Origin: Gemmatimonadota bacterium
GTDB taxonomy: Bacteria > Gemmatimonadota > Gemmatimonadetes > Gemmatimonadales > GWC2-71-9
Length of the DNA stretch: 27,256 nucleotides
Assembly (NCBI GenBank): GCA_025360265.1
Contig: JANYCP010000281.1
Coordinates: forward strand, 1-27,256
Reading direction: 5' to 3'
The position numbers and the translations under genes are program-made. Position 1 is the stretch's first letter, and every line of letters starts with the position of its first letter. The notes beneath the pieces are model-generated. The model was not told where the DNA came from, did no database searches, and saw nothing but the letters and a program-made list of their open reading frames with translations. This document shows, in pieces, positions 1-6,828 of this stretch.

Positions 1-1
1 A

Positions 2-229
2 GTGGATGTCGGCATCCTGAAGGCATTGTTCGACGAGCATGTGCATGCCCATCTCGACCATCGTAACCTGAATCTCGACGTGCCATGGTTCGCAACGCGC
101 CTCGCCTCCACTGAGAACGTGGCGCGATTTATCTGGGAGCAGCTCGCATCGCGCGTTCCATCGGGTGCGCTGGCGTGCGTGCGTCTCTGGGAAACACCGC
201 GCAACTTCGTGGAGTATCGTGGTGGCTGA
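2..229 (+). CDS. 6-pyruvoyl/6-carboxy-tetrahydropterin synthase, C-terminal part (5' end outside window)
   Basis: This is the last 75 or so residues of a PTPS/QueD-family enzyme, which converts dihydroneopterin triphosphate to 6-pyruvoyl-tetrahydropterin (biopterin route) or 6-carboxy-tetrahydropterin (queuosine route). What can be seen is the family's LDHRNLN stretch, a T-E-N-x-A-R-F-I-W helix corresponding to the usual PT-x-EN-x-A segment, and the C-terminal W-E-T-P motif with the substrate-binding Glu. The reading frame is open to the left edge, so the valine codon at position 2 is probably internal. The N-terminal zinc histidines and catalytic Cys lie outside the window, so PTPS and QueD cannot be told apart here. 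The stop overlaps the start of the following SDR gene, so the two are co-translated. Family membership is secure; the exact reaction is not. Confidence 0.85.
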   Translation: MDVGILKALFDEHVHAHLDHRNLNLDVPWFATRLASTENVARFIWEQLASRVPSGALACVRLWETPRNFVEYRGG

Positions 230-932
230 TACGCGTCCGGTGACGTTGGCACTCGCCGGACAGCGCGTCCTCGTCACCGGCGCCTCCCGCGGCATCGGGG
301 CGGCGATCGCCAGTGGTGCTGCGGCATTTGGCGCGACCGTGATCCGGGTCGCGCGTTCTGCGATGCCGCCGCTCGACGGTGCGGTGGACTATCGGGCCGA
401 TCTCGCCGACGCGCGCGACCGCGATCGGGTGTTGCGGGAGATCGCGGCGGGCGGAATTCCGGATGCGGTGGTGAGCAATGCTGGTGCGTTCATGATTGCC
501 CCGCTTGAGGAAACGACCGACGCGCTGCTGCGAGAACAGCTGGCGATCAATCTTGAAGCGCCGCTCGCCATCGCCCGACATTTCCTGCCGGCGATGCGTG
601 GGCGCGGTCGCGGGGTGCACGTGCTGATCGGTAGCGTGGCCGACGCCAAGGCATTTGCGGGGAATTCGGCGTATGCGGCTTCGAAGTTTGGGGCGCGTGG
701 CCTGCATGAGGTGCTTTGCGAGGAGTTTCGTGGCACCGGTGTGCGTTGTACGCTGATCTCGCCCGGCCCGACCGATACCGCCGCGTGGGATCCCGTCGAT
801 CCGGATCATCACGAAGGATTTACCCGGCGAGCTGATATGCTCTGCACCAGCGATGTGGCGGAGGCCGTGATTTACGCGTTGACCGCGCCGAGTCATGTGC
901 ACCTCGAATCGATACGGTTGGGGCCGGCATGA
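222..932 (+). CDS. Short-chain dehydrogenase/reductase (SDR)
   Basis: This is a classical SDR of about 236 residues. The TGASRGIG cofactor motif (TGxxxGxG) lies at residues 19-26, NAGA follows in the middle of the chain, and the catalytic Ser-Tyr-Lys set is near S138, Y151 and K155 with normal spacing. The start is taken as GTG 222 (GTG 219 is equally possible) because GGAG at 211-214 is well placed and the start overlaps the pterin synthase stop. The frame stays open back to 165, but that part reads as the shadow of the upstream gene. The gene ends in an ATGA overlap with the next one. Overlap with a pterin synthase makes a pteridine reductase or sepiapterin-reductase-like role possible; this rests on context only, and the substrate cannot be read from the sequence. 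Confidence 0.88.
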   Translation: MADTRPVTLALAGQRVLVTGASRGIGAAIASGAAAFGATVIRVARSAMPPLDGAVDYRADLADARDRDRVLREIAAGGIPDAVVSNAGAFMIAPLEETTDALLREQLAINLEAPLAIARHFLPAMRGRGRGVHVLIGSVADAKAFAGNSAYAASKFGARGLHEVLCEEFRGTGVRCTLISPGPTDTAAWDPVDPDHHEGFTRRADMLCTSDVAEAVIYALTAPSHVHLESIRLGPA

Positions 933-2482
933 GGCGATTGGTGATTGGCGTCGCAGCTTCGTTGTTGGCGACGGCGTCGGTCGCGGCGCAGGCGCCCATC
1001 ATTCCGGATTCGGCAGGCATTCCGACGCAAATCCTTGCAACAACGCGGGCTCCGAACGGTGACACGTGGTACGGCACCTACGGCCGTGGCATGTTCGTGA
1101 AGAGTGCCAGCGCGTCCATTCCGATGCGACAGATCGGCCGCAATCGCAGCGACTCCACATCGATCTCGTGGGATTTCGTCAATGCAATCGCGTTCGGCGC
1201 GAAGGGTGAGGTCTGGTACGGTACCGTGGGCAACGGCTGGGGACTTTCGCTCGATAACGGCAGGACGTGGCGCAACTGGACCTTCACGCAATTGGGTCCC
1301 GAGTGGCAGTACGTCGCGCCAGATGGCATCGTGATCCGCGGTGATACAGTAGTGATCGGTACGGCTGACGGGCTGCAGGCTACGACGGACGATGGCGCAC
1401 ACTGGACGGCGTTCGGCGACAGCGTCGGGCCTGCGGCAAAGGGGCCGGCGGACACCGCCATCGAGGTGCTCCGAAGCGAGTACGTGCTCAAGGTCGTCGC
1501 TGATACCGACGGCTGGTGGGTAAGTCATCTTCGAGGCGACGATCGCCTGAACATGAATGGCTGTCTGCGACGCGACTTCACACACACCGGGAGCGCTTGC
1601 ATTCCATGGAGTGGTCGCCTTCCCCGCGACCGCATTTTCTCCGTGGATGTTGATGGACATCCGGCGATCGTCGGAAGCACCGCTGGGCCCGGACCGGTTG
1701 CTGGCAGTGCCAAGAACTGGTCGCCATGGTTTGCGCGGCCGATCGCCACGCAGGACAACGATCGGAACGACCAGACGTATCGCTGGGGGTCGACGATGGG
1801 CGGCTACTTCCAGCCGCACCAGGGGATCGAGTTCAACAATCCAGACGGGACGTCGGTACATGCCATCGGCAATGGCACTGTGGTGTACGCCGGCCGAGCG
1901 GAGCAGGGAGCGCTGGTGGTCGGGATTCGGCACGATACCATGCTCGTGGTGGGCGAGAAGAAATACTTCGTCTTCTCGGTCTACTATCACAACTCCGAGC
2001 TGATCGCGAAGGTTGGCGACCGGGTGAATCGCGGTGACGTGATTTCGCGCGTCGGGCACACCGGTCGCGCAACGAATGATCACATGCATCTCGAGGTGCA
2101 CGCTGCTCCGACCGACTCGGTGAAGCCAGTTATCGACTCGCTCAACCGCTATCCGCAGTTCACCACCAATCCGGAACTCTGGATCACGCCGATCCCGGGG
2201 ACTGGGCTCATCGCCGGTACCGTGGTGGACAGCACCGGCAAGCCGATTCCGCAGGCACGCGTCTACGGCGTCAATAAGCCGCTCCCGCGCGAAACACCAT
2301 TTGCATTTGCCGAGACGTACGGGCCGCGCAACCGCCCGCATCCGCTCTACGGCGAGCACTTTGCCATCACTGACGTGCCGGAAGGCACGCATCAGCTCTT
2401 CGTCGTGATCGATGGCAAGCGGATCGCGCGCACCGTCACGGTGCGGGCCGGCGCGATGACGTGGGTCGAGTTCCGACCCTGA
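929..2482 (+). CDS. Secreted M23-family peptidase with N-terminal propeller-like region and C-terminal carboxypeptidase-regulatory-like domain
   Basis: This 517-residue exported protein has a signal peptide at residues 1-21 with a likely cut after AAQA. Residues about 40-260 contain WYGT..G and LSLDNGRTW repeats typical of sialidase-like or two-component-regulator propellers. Residues about 285-395 form an M23 (LytM/lysostaphin) domain. Its first zinc motif is HQGIE (H297, E301) where the family has HxGxD, and its second is HMHLEV (H385, H387). Residues about 426-517 resemble a CarboxypepD_reg beta-sandwich (GLIAGTVVDSTGKPIPQARV). M23 enzymes cleave peptidoglycan cross-bridges in the periplasm or outside the cell. 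The Asp-to-Glu change at a zinc ligand could keep or reduce activity. The ATG overlaps the SDR stop (ATGA), so the gene belongs to the same operon. Confidence 0.85.
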   Translation: MRRLVIGVAASLLATASVAAQAPIIPDSAGIPTQILATTRAPNGDTWYGTYGRGMFVKSASASIPMRQIGRNRSDSTSISWDFVNAIAFGAKGEVWYGTVGNGWGLSLDNGRTWRNWTFTQLGPEWQYVAPDGIVIRGDTVVIGTADGLQATTDDGAHWTAFGDSVGPAAKGPADTAIEVLRSEYVLKVVADTDGWWVSHLRGDDRLNMNGCLRRDFTHTGSACIPWSGRLPRDRIFSVDVDGHPAIVGSTAGPGPVAGSAKNWSPWFARPIATQDNDRNDQTYRWGSTMGGYFQPHQGIEFNNPDGTSVHAIGNGTVVYAGRAEQGALVVGIRHDTMLVVGEKKYFVFSVYYHNSELIAKVGDRVNRGDVISRVGHTGRATNDHMHLEVHAAPTDSVKPVIDSLNRYPQFTTNPELWITPIPGTGLIAGTVVDSTGKPIPQARVYGVNKPLPRETPFAFAETYGPRNRPHPLYGEHFAITDVPEGTHQLFVVIDGKRIARTVTVRAGAMTWVEFRP

Positions 2483-2485
2483 TCC

Positions 2486-3055
2486 GTGCACATCGAACTC
2501 ACTGATCATCTGCGCTGTCCGCGTGAGCACGCGGAAGCGTTTCTCGTACTCCTTCCCGATCGGATGGAGCAGCGCCGCGTCATGGCGGGCCACCTTGGCT
2601 GCGCCGTGTGCGGCTGGAGTACTGCATGGAGTGACGGCGTGCCGGACTTCGGTGAGAGCTGGCGCGGCACAGCGGCTCCTCCGTTCGACGCGGCCGCTGC
2701 GCATGCGATGCTGGGTCTCGATGGTCCGGGTGGGTGGGTCGCACTGGGCGGCAACGCCGGATCCCTCGGCCAGGAGATCGCGCTGTTGCTACCCGGCGTA
2801 TCGTTCGTCGCAGTCAATCCGCCACTGGATGTTCAGTCGACCAATTCGATGAGTGTAATTCTCAGCGGTGCCTGGCCGCTGAAGACCCATGCCATGCGCG
2901 GTGTAATTCTCGGCGACGATGCAGCGATGTGGCAGGAAGCCGCGTTGCGGAGTGCGCTGCCGGGACTGCGGGCGGTGGGGGTTGGTGAACCGCCAAGCGG
3001 CGATGCGCAGGTGTTGGGGAATGCCGATGGGGTGTGGGTGGCGACGCGGCGCTGA
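2486..3055 (+). CDS. Small zinc-ribbon protein (Trm112-like N terminus), function unknown
   Basis: This 189-residue protein starts with GTG three bases after the M23 gene stop, so it is translated from the same message. The N-terminal 55 residues look like a Trm112/YcaR-type zinc ribbon: C11-P near the start, C39 and C42 as a CxxC pair, then a GVPDF segment, which is common after such ribbons in methyltransferases and glycosyltransferases. H15 or another residue could supply a fourth ligand. Residues about 83-145 (WVALGGNAG..., then a hydrophobic strand ending VAVNPP) resemble a Rossmann strand and glycine loop, perhaps a degenerate methyltransferase fold. No catalytic motif is clear. It ends three bases before the convergent acyl-CoA synthetase gene. 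The gene is real by length and codon pattern; its function is not assigned. Confidence 0.7.
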   Translation: MHIELTDHLRCPREHAEAFLVLLPDRMEQRRVMAGHLGCAVCGWSTAWSDGVPDFGESWRGTAAPPFDAAAAHAMLGLDGPGGWVALGGNAGSLGQEIALLLPGVSFVAVNPPLDVQSTNSMSVILSGAWPLKTHAMRGVILGDDAAMWQEAALRSALPGLRAVGVGEPPSGDAQVLGNADGVWVATRR

Positions 3056-3058
3056 AGC

Positions 3059-4861
3059 CTAGTGTTCCGCCCCTGCGTACAGCGCCTCGATCTGCTCCGC
3101 GTAGTTTTTCTCGACGATCTTGCGCCGGACTTTCATTGTTGGCGTCAATTCCCCCGACTCGACAGTAAAGTCGTTTGCCAGGACAAGGAACTTCTTGGGC
3201 GTCTCGAACTGGGCGAGGTCGCGCAGGCTCTTGCGGGCTTCGCGTTCCACTTTCTCCCGGACACGAGCGTCGGCTACCGCGTCGTGGGGCGACATCTTGG
3301 CGATCTTTTCCTCAGCCATCCACGTTTCGAGGGCCGGGAAGTTCGGCACAAGGAGCATGATCGGGAAAGGGCGGCGATCACCGAGCATCACGGCATTGGC
3401 GAAGAATTTATTGGTCTTCAGCATTCCTTCGATCGGTTGCGGCGCCACATACTTGCCGCCGGCTGTCTTGAGCAGGTCTTTCTTCCGGTCGGTAATGCGC
3501 AGGCAGCCGTCGCTGTCGATCTCGCCGATGTCACCGGTATGAAACCAGCCGTCGCGGTCGATCGCTTCTGCGGTGGCTTCCGGCTTGTGCCAATACCCTT
3601 TCATCACGTTCGGCCCGCGCGTCACGATCTCGCCGTCCTCGGCAATGCGGATCTCGACGCCAGGGATGGTGCGGCCCACCGTTCCCGGCTTGAGCATGGC
3701 GAATGAATTCGCAGTCATGACTGGCGACGTTTCGGTCAGGCCGTATCCCTCGAAGATCGTCAGGCCTGCGGAGAGAAAAAATCGGCAGATGTCGGCGTTG
3801 AGCGGTGCGCCACCGGAGACTGCGAAATAAATCCTGCCACCCATTCGCTCGCGCAGCTTGCGAAACACCAACCGGTCGGCGATGCGATACGCAAACGAGG
3901 TAATCACCGATCCACGTCGTCCAGCAAGGCGAGCGGTGAGCCGCGCTTCGCCCACCTCGCGGGCCCAGGTGAAGATCACCCGGGACGCGATTCCACCGGA
4001 GCCTGCCTTGGCAAGGACTGCGGCGTAGATCTTTTCATACAGTCGCGGCACCGATGCCAGAATCGTCGGACGGACCTCGCCGATCTCGCGTGCTGCGGCA
4101 TCGACGCTGGACGCGTAGTTGATGACCGAACCGGCCTGCAGCATCGTGAAATGGCCAACCATCCGCTCGAAGCTGTGACACAGTGGCAGGAACGACAGGC
4201 ACTCGTCCGTTGGCCCAATCGGCAGGACCTGCAGTGCCGCCACCACGTTGCTGGTGATGTTGCCGTGTGAGAGCATGACGCCCTTTGGCTCACCGGTGGT
4301 GCCAGAAGTGTAGATCAGCGTCGCGAGGTCGTCCGGCGCGACCGACAATGCGTCGATTTGCCAGGTGGGCTGTCGCGCGACCGCTTCGCGCCCGCGCGAC
4401 TCGAATTCGTGGAGTGAGATCACTCCTTCGGCAGCCGATTCACCGTCGAACATCACGATGTACTTCAGTTCAGGGAGCTCGTGGCGTACGTCGAGCACTT
4501 TGTGCAGGAGCTCGGCCGACGACACGAAGATCCCCTTCGCACCGGCGTCGCGCAGGATGTACGCCATTTGCGATGCGGGCAGCGTGAGGTAGATCGGCAC
4601 ATCGACCAGTCGTGCGGCCAAGCAGGCGTAGTCGGCGACCGCCCACTCTGGCCGATTCTCGGAGAGGATGGCGAAGCGGTCGCCAGGACTCAGCGGCAAT
4701 TCCCGAAGTGCGCAACTGACGTGGTGTACGCGGGTGAACAACGTATCGAACGTCACATCCCGCCAGCGGCCGCCCTCTTTGCGCCGCATGACCGCGGGTC
4801 GGCCAGCGTAGCGTGCCGCTGCGCCGAAGAAGAGCTCGTTGAGTGTGGTTGGCGGTGTCAC
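3059..4861 (-). CDS. Long-chain acyl-CoA synthetase (AMP-forming)
   Basis: This 600-residue ANL-superfamily enzyme activates fatty acids with ATP and CoA for beta-oxidation or lipid synthesis at the inner face of the membrane. The P-loop motif YTSGTTGEPKG is at residues 184-194. Further on are SFLPLCHSFER, the SGGAPL segment, the GYGLTET motif, and the hinge region with TGDIGEID and DRKKDLLKTAGGKY. The C-terminal adenylate domain ends near KVRRKIVEKNY. Length and motif order match the bacterial FadD15-like long-chain group, not the 540-residue E. coli FadD type. The GTG start overlaps the TGA of the upstream lipoprotein gene (GTGA), giving an operon of TPR protein, lipoprotein and synthetase. 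No terminator fits in the three bases before the convergent neighbour. Chain-length preference cannot be read. Confidence 0.93.
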   Translation of the reverse strand: MTPPTTLNELFFGAAARYAGRPAVMRRKEGGRWRDVTFDTLFTRVHHVSCALRELPLSPGDRFAILSENRPEWAVADYACLAARLVDVPIYLTLPASQMAYILRDAGAKGIFVSSAELLHKVLDVRHELPELKYIVMFDGESAAEGVISLHEFESRGREAVARQPTWQIDALSVAPDDLATLIYTSGTTGEPKGVMLSHGNITSNVVAALQVLPIGPTDECLSFLPLCHSFERMVGHFTMLQAGSVINYASSVDAAAREIGEVRPTILASVPRLYEKIYAAVLAKAGSGGIASRVIFTWAREVGEARLTARLAGRRGSVITSFAYRIADRLVFRKLRERMGGRIYFAVSGGAPLNADICRFFLSAGLTIFEGYGLTETSPVMTANSFAMLKPGTVGRTIPGVEIRIAEDGEIVTRGPNVMKGYWHKPEATAEAIDRDGWFHTGDIGEIDSDGCLRITDRKKDLLKTAGGKYVAPQPIEGMLKTNKFFANAVMLGDRRPFPIMLLVPNFPALETWMAEEKIAKMSPHDAVADARVREKVEREARKSLRDLAQFETPKKFLVLANDFTVESGELTPTMKVRRKIVEKNYAEQIEALYAGAEH

Positions 4862-5217
4862 CGCGGCGCGCGCACCGACGTGGTCGAGTCGCGCAGCGTG
4901 ATCGAAATCACGTTGGAGAGGAGTGTACCGACGCGAGCCTGAACCCGGGCAATTCCGCTGCTCGTGCGGGCGACCACAACACCGCCCACGGTATCAAGGG
5001 TCACCAGCGCGGTGTCTGGTGTCCGCCAAAACAGGTCGGCCGCGACCGAGTCACCCTGGATATCGAGGGCGCGAGCGTGCAGCGTCAGCGAATGGCCAAC
5101 GGCCAGCGTGGGCGCTGAAATGCCGGTCACCTCGAGCGCGACAACCCCGCCCGCCTGCTCTGTCAGGGAGCCGCATGCGGCGATGGCGGTGAGCGAAAGT
5201 ACGGCGAGCCATTTCAC
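4858..5217 (-). CDS. Small lipoprotein with bacterial Ig-like domain
   Basis: This is a protein of about 119 residues with a lipoprotein signal: a charged start, a hydrophobic stretch and the lipobox IAAC (Cys near residue 15). The mature part has the pattern of a BIG2-type Ig-like domain, with a VGHSLTLHARALDIQGD segment, an FWRTPDTALVTLD strand pair, and a final GIARVQAR...SNVISITL segment, as in repeat domains that test time-invariant 'value' strands. The frame extends upstream to 5295, but GTG 5217 is chosen because the signal peptide begins there and it overlaps the stop of the TPR gene (GTGA). It probably sits on a membrane surface facing the periplasm or the outside. The function is unknown; one isolated Ig-like domain suggests binding or a structural role. 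Confidence 0.8.
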   Translation of the reverse strand: MKWLAVLSLTAIAACGSLTEQAGGVVALEVTGISAPTLAVGHSLTLHARALDIQGDSVAADLFWRTPDTALVTLDTVGGVVVARTSSGIARVQARVGTLLSNVISITLRDSTTSVRAPR

Positions 5218-5666
5218 GTCGCTGTTCCGTCCGCAGTAAGCGGTGTATCGGTCGACTCGAGCTGACCGAGTGTTTCGCGGGCGAAGTCGACCCAACGGGT
5301 CATCTCGGGATCCCGCGGCGGCTTGGCAAGAAACTGCCGGAGATGTTCGGCCGCCCGGTCAAGGTCACCACGCTTGATCAACAGGTACGCCAAGCCGTAG
5401 TGGGCACCGGACAGCTCGGGCGCCAGTTCAAGAGCCCGGCGATACTGGCGAATGGCTTCTTCGCGACGGCCAGTTCGGGACAGCGCGATCGCGATGTATT
5501 GCAGCGTCTTGACGTTGTTCGGGTCATCGCGGAGCGCCAGCTGGTACGACGTAATCGCTCCGTCGTAGTCCCCCTGACGTTCGAGGGCGAGCCCCTCGTT
5601 GAGGTAGTCAAGCCGCTGCGGCTTGACGGCCCCCTCGCCACTCAGGATCCGCTGCCACCAACTCAT
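5214..5666 (-). CDS. TPR-repeat protein
   Basis: This 150-residue soluble protein has about three tetratricopeptide repeats at roughly residues 17-118 (for example LNEGLALERQGDYDGAITSY, ALSRTGRREEAIRQYRRALE and LAYLLIKRGDLDRAAEHLRQ). The characteristic small and aromatic residues are at the expected positions. It opens with MSWWQRIL and has no signal peptide, so it is probably cytoplasmic or peripherally attached. It is the first gene of the leftward operon with the Ig-like lipoprotein and acyl-CoA synthetase. The region in front holds the first inverted GGGGCAT element. I see no convincing Shine-Dalgarno before the ATG. TPR proteins are interaction scaffolds; no partner can be named. Confidence 0.87.
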   Translation of the reverse strand: MSWWQRILSGEGAVKPQRLDYLNEGLALERQGDYDGAITSYQLALRDDPNNVKTLQYIAIALSRTGRREEAIRQYRRALELAPELSGAHYGLAYLLIKRGDLDRAAEHLRQFLAKPPRDPEMTRWVDFARETLGQLESTDTPLTADGTAT

Positions 5667-5712
5667 GAGGGGTGCCGGGCATTGTTAGTCCACATTAGGG
5701 GAAAAGGTAACA

Positions 5713-5764
5713 GGCATGGGGCATGGGGCGTGGGGCGCATCTCCCATGCCCCATGCCCCATGCC
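5713..5764. repeat. Inverted GGGGCAT element, copy 1 (22-bp stem, 8-base loop)
   Basis: The left arm at 5713-5734 reads GGCATGGGGCATGGGG followed by CGTGGG. The right arm at 5743-5764 is its reverse complement except for one G-T pair (5730 with 5747). The loop is 5735-5742. It sits in the 122-base divergent gap between the TPR gene and the phosphoribosyltransferase gene. Related elements lie at 15463-15557 and 25895-25966. The arms are tandem copies of a 7-base unit, so one strand of each arm carries regularly spaced G4 tracts. Confidence 0.9.
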
Positions 5765-5777
5765 AACCCCCCACCGC

Positions 5778-5783
5778 TATGTT
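5778..5783 (+). promoter_or_regulatory. Putative -10 box (TATGTT) of a leaderless promoter
   Basis: TATGTT lies five bases before the ATG at 5789, with only a run of C between. No Shine-Dalgarno is present. With normal -10 to start-point spacing, transcription would begin at or next to the ATG. The -35 region falls within the right arm of the inverted element. This is an inference from spacing shared with 15449-15454, 15559-15564 and 25969-25974. Confidence 0.35.
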
Positions 5784-5788
5784 CCCCC

Positions 5789-6253
5789 ATGCCCCGCCGC
5801 CGCCCAGAACCCGCCCGCGAGATTCTCGATGTGGATTGGCCGTTTTTCGGGGAGCTCTGTCGCGCGCTCGCGCTGCACGTTTCGCGCGACTACGACCCCG
5901 AAATCATCGTTGGCATCGCCAAGGCTGGCGTTATCCCGGCCGCCATCATCGCAAGCATGTTGCAGCGCGAGCTTGCGATCATCCTGATTGGTCGTCCGCG
6001 GGAGGGAGCCGAGCCGGAACTGATCTCGGGGCCGCCGCCGTCAGTGCGTGGGCGACGGGTGTTGCTCGTGGACGAGACCTGTGACAGCGGTGACACGATG
6101 CGGCTGGCGGTGCATGCGGTGCAGGGGGCCAAGCCGGCGGACATTCGCACGGCGGTATCGTTCCAGACCGGGAGGTGGCTACCGGATTTTCACGCGTTTG
6201 TCACCGAGAAGGCGATCGTGTTGCCATGGGATCACGAGGTCGGCGGCAACTAA
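5789..6253 (+). CDS. Phosphoribosyltransferase-domain protein
   Basis: This 154-residue type I phosphoribosyltransferase fold protein has its PRPP-binding loop at VLLVDETCDSGDT (about residues 91-103), matching the family pattern of four hydrophobics, two acids and a small/T-rich loop. A first strand, EIIVGIAKAGVIPAAIIA (about residues 38-55), matches the PRTase segment that carries the PPi loop. Members transfer phosphoribose to purine or pyrimidine bases, and some act as regulators. It most resembles small hypoxanthine/xanthine PRTases, but the base-binding hood is too divergent to name the substrate. ATG 5789 is preferred: earlier in-frame ATGs at 5723 and 5753 lie inside the inverted repeat and would add low-complexity Pro/His residues. 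It ends two bases before the convergent V4R gene. Confidence 0.82.
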   Translation: MPRRRPEPAREILDVDWPFFGELCRALALHVSRDYDPEIIVGIAKAGVIPAAIIASMLQRELAIILIGRPREGAEPELISGPPPSVRGRRVLLVDETCDSGDTMRLAVHAVQGAKPADIRTAVSFQTGRWLPDFHAFVTEKAIVLPWDHEVGGN

Positions 6254-6254
6254 G

Positions 6255-6797
6255 TCAGACCGGCAACTCGTGTTCAGTAAACGCATCACGCCAGGTCCTT
6301 CCCGCAGCGATCAGGTCATACACCACCGCCAGTGTTTCGGCAGAACCCGCCAAAAAGCGACAGTGGGCGCCGCCGCACGAGCGGCATTCCACTTCCAACA
6401 CCGCCAGTGCCGCACCAGCCTGCGCGGTCAGAAATGCTGCCAGACAACCACAACTGAAATAGCAGCCGGCGTGATCGGTGCTTCCCGGCTCGGCTTCCTC
6501 CCAATCGGGGGAGCTGAACAGGATCGCACGCTCACCCAGCGTGTCCACCGCGAGTGTGCCCCAGCCGAGATTCGTGCAGAGATCTGCCATCAGCGGAGCG
6601 AACCATGCGGCATCAAGCTGGCCGCTATCACCCACACCGGTCCGGTCGCTGACCCGATCGCTCCACGATCCGAACATCGCCTCGCCTGTCGCGAACCCAG
6701 CATCCTGCAAGATTTCGGCAGCTACCCCAGGCCCGGCGGCAAGCAGTCGACGCCGCAGGCGATGGAGTGATGTGGCTGCGATATGGAATGTGGTCAT
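6255..6797 (-). CDS. V4R (4-vinyl reductase)-type small-molecule-binding domain protein
   Basis: This protein of about 180 residues has a C-terminal half that matches the V4R domain. It has a C112-x3-C116-x-C118 cluster, then a hydrophobic strand and helix, then C138-x2-C141-x4-C146 in VECRSCGGAHCRFLAG, the hallmark V4R/BchJ-like ending. V4R domains bind small hydrophobic ligands and occur in BchJ, in XylR/DmpR-type regulators and in stand-alone proteins. The N-terminal 100 residues are helical and form a broader NO-binding-like fold. ATG 6797 is chosen over the longer frame (to 6869), which would overlap the ligA end. It follows ligA by 31 bases on the same strand. No bacteriochlorophyll gene is nearby, so a BchJ role is not supported; a ligand sensor or carrier is the safer guess. 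Confidence 0.75.
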   Translation of the reverse strand: MTTFHIAATSLHRLRRRLLAAGPGVAAEILQDAGFATGEAMFGSWSDRVSDRTGVGDSGQLDAAWFAPLMADLCTNLGWGTLAVDTLGERAILFSSPDWEEAEPGSTDHAGCYFSCGCLAAFLTAQAGAALAVLEVECRSCGGAHCRFLAGSAETLAVVYDLIAAGRTWRDAFTEHELPV

Positions 6798-6828
6798 GAC
6801 CGCCGGCAATGTTTCGGGGGGAGCGAAC

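Noticed and set aside
893..2704. Long minus-strand open frame (603 codons) opposite the M23 peptidase
   Set aside because: It is antisense to a gene with clear signal peptide and zinc motifs. Its translation is Arg/His-rich with no domain, as expected from GC-rich codon bias.
5713..5764. Possible CRISPR or tandem-repeat locus
   Set aside because: Units are 7 bases without spacers, arranged as inverted arms, and no cas gene is near.
6255..6797. Assignment as bacteriochlorophyll gene bchJ
   Set aside because: Only the V4R domain is shared; no other photosynthesis gene is in the window.
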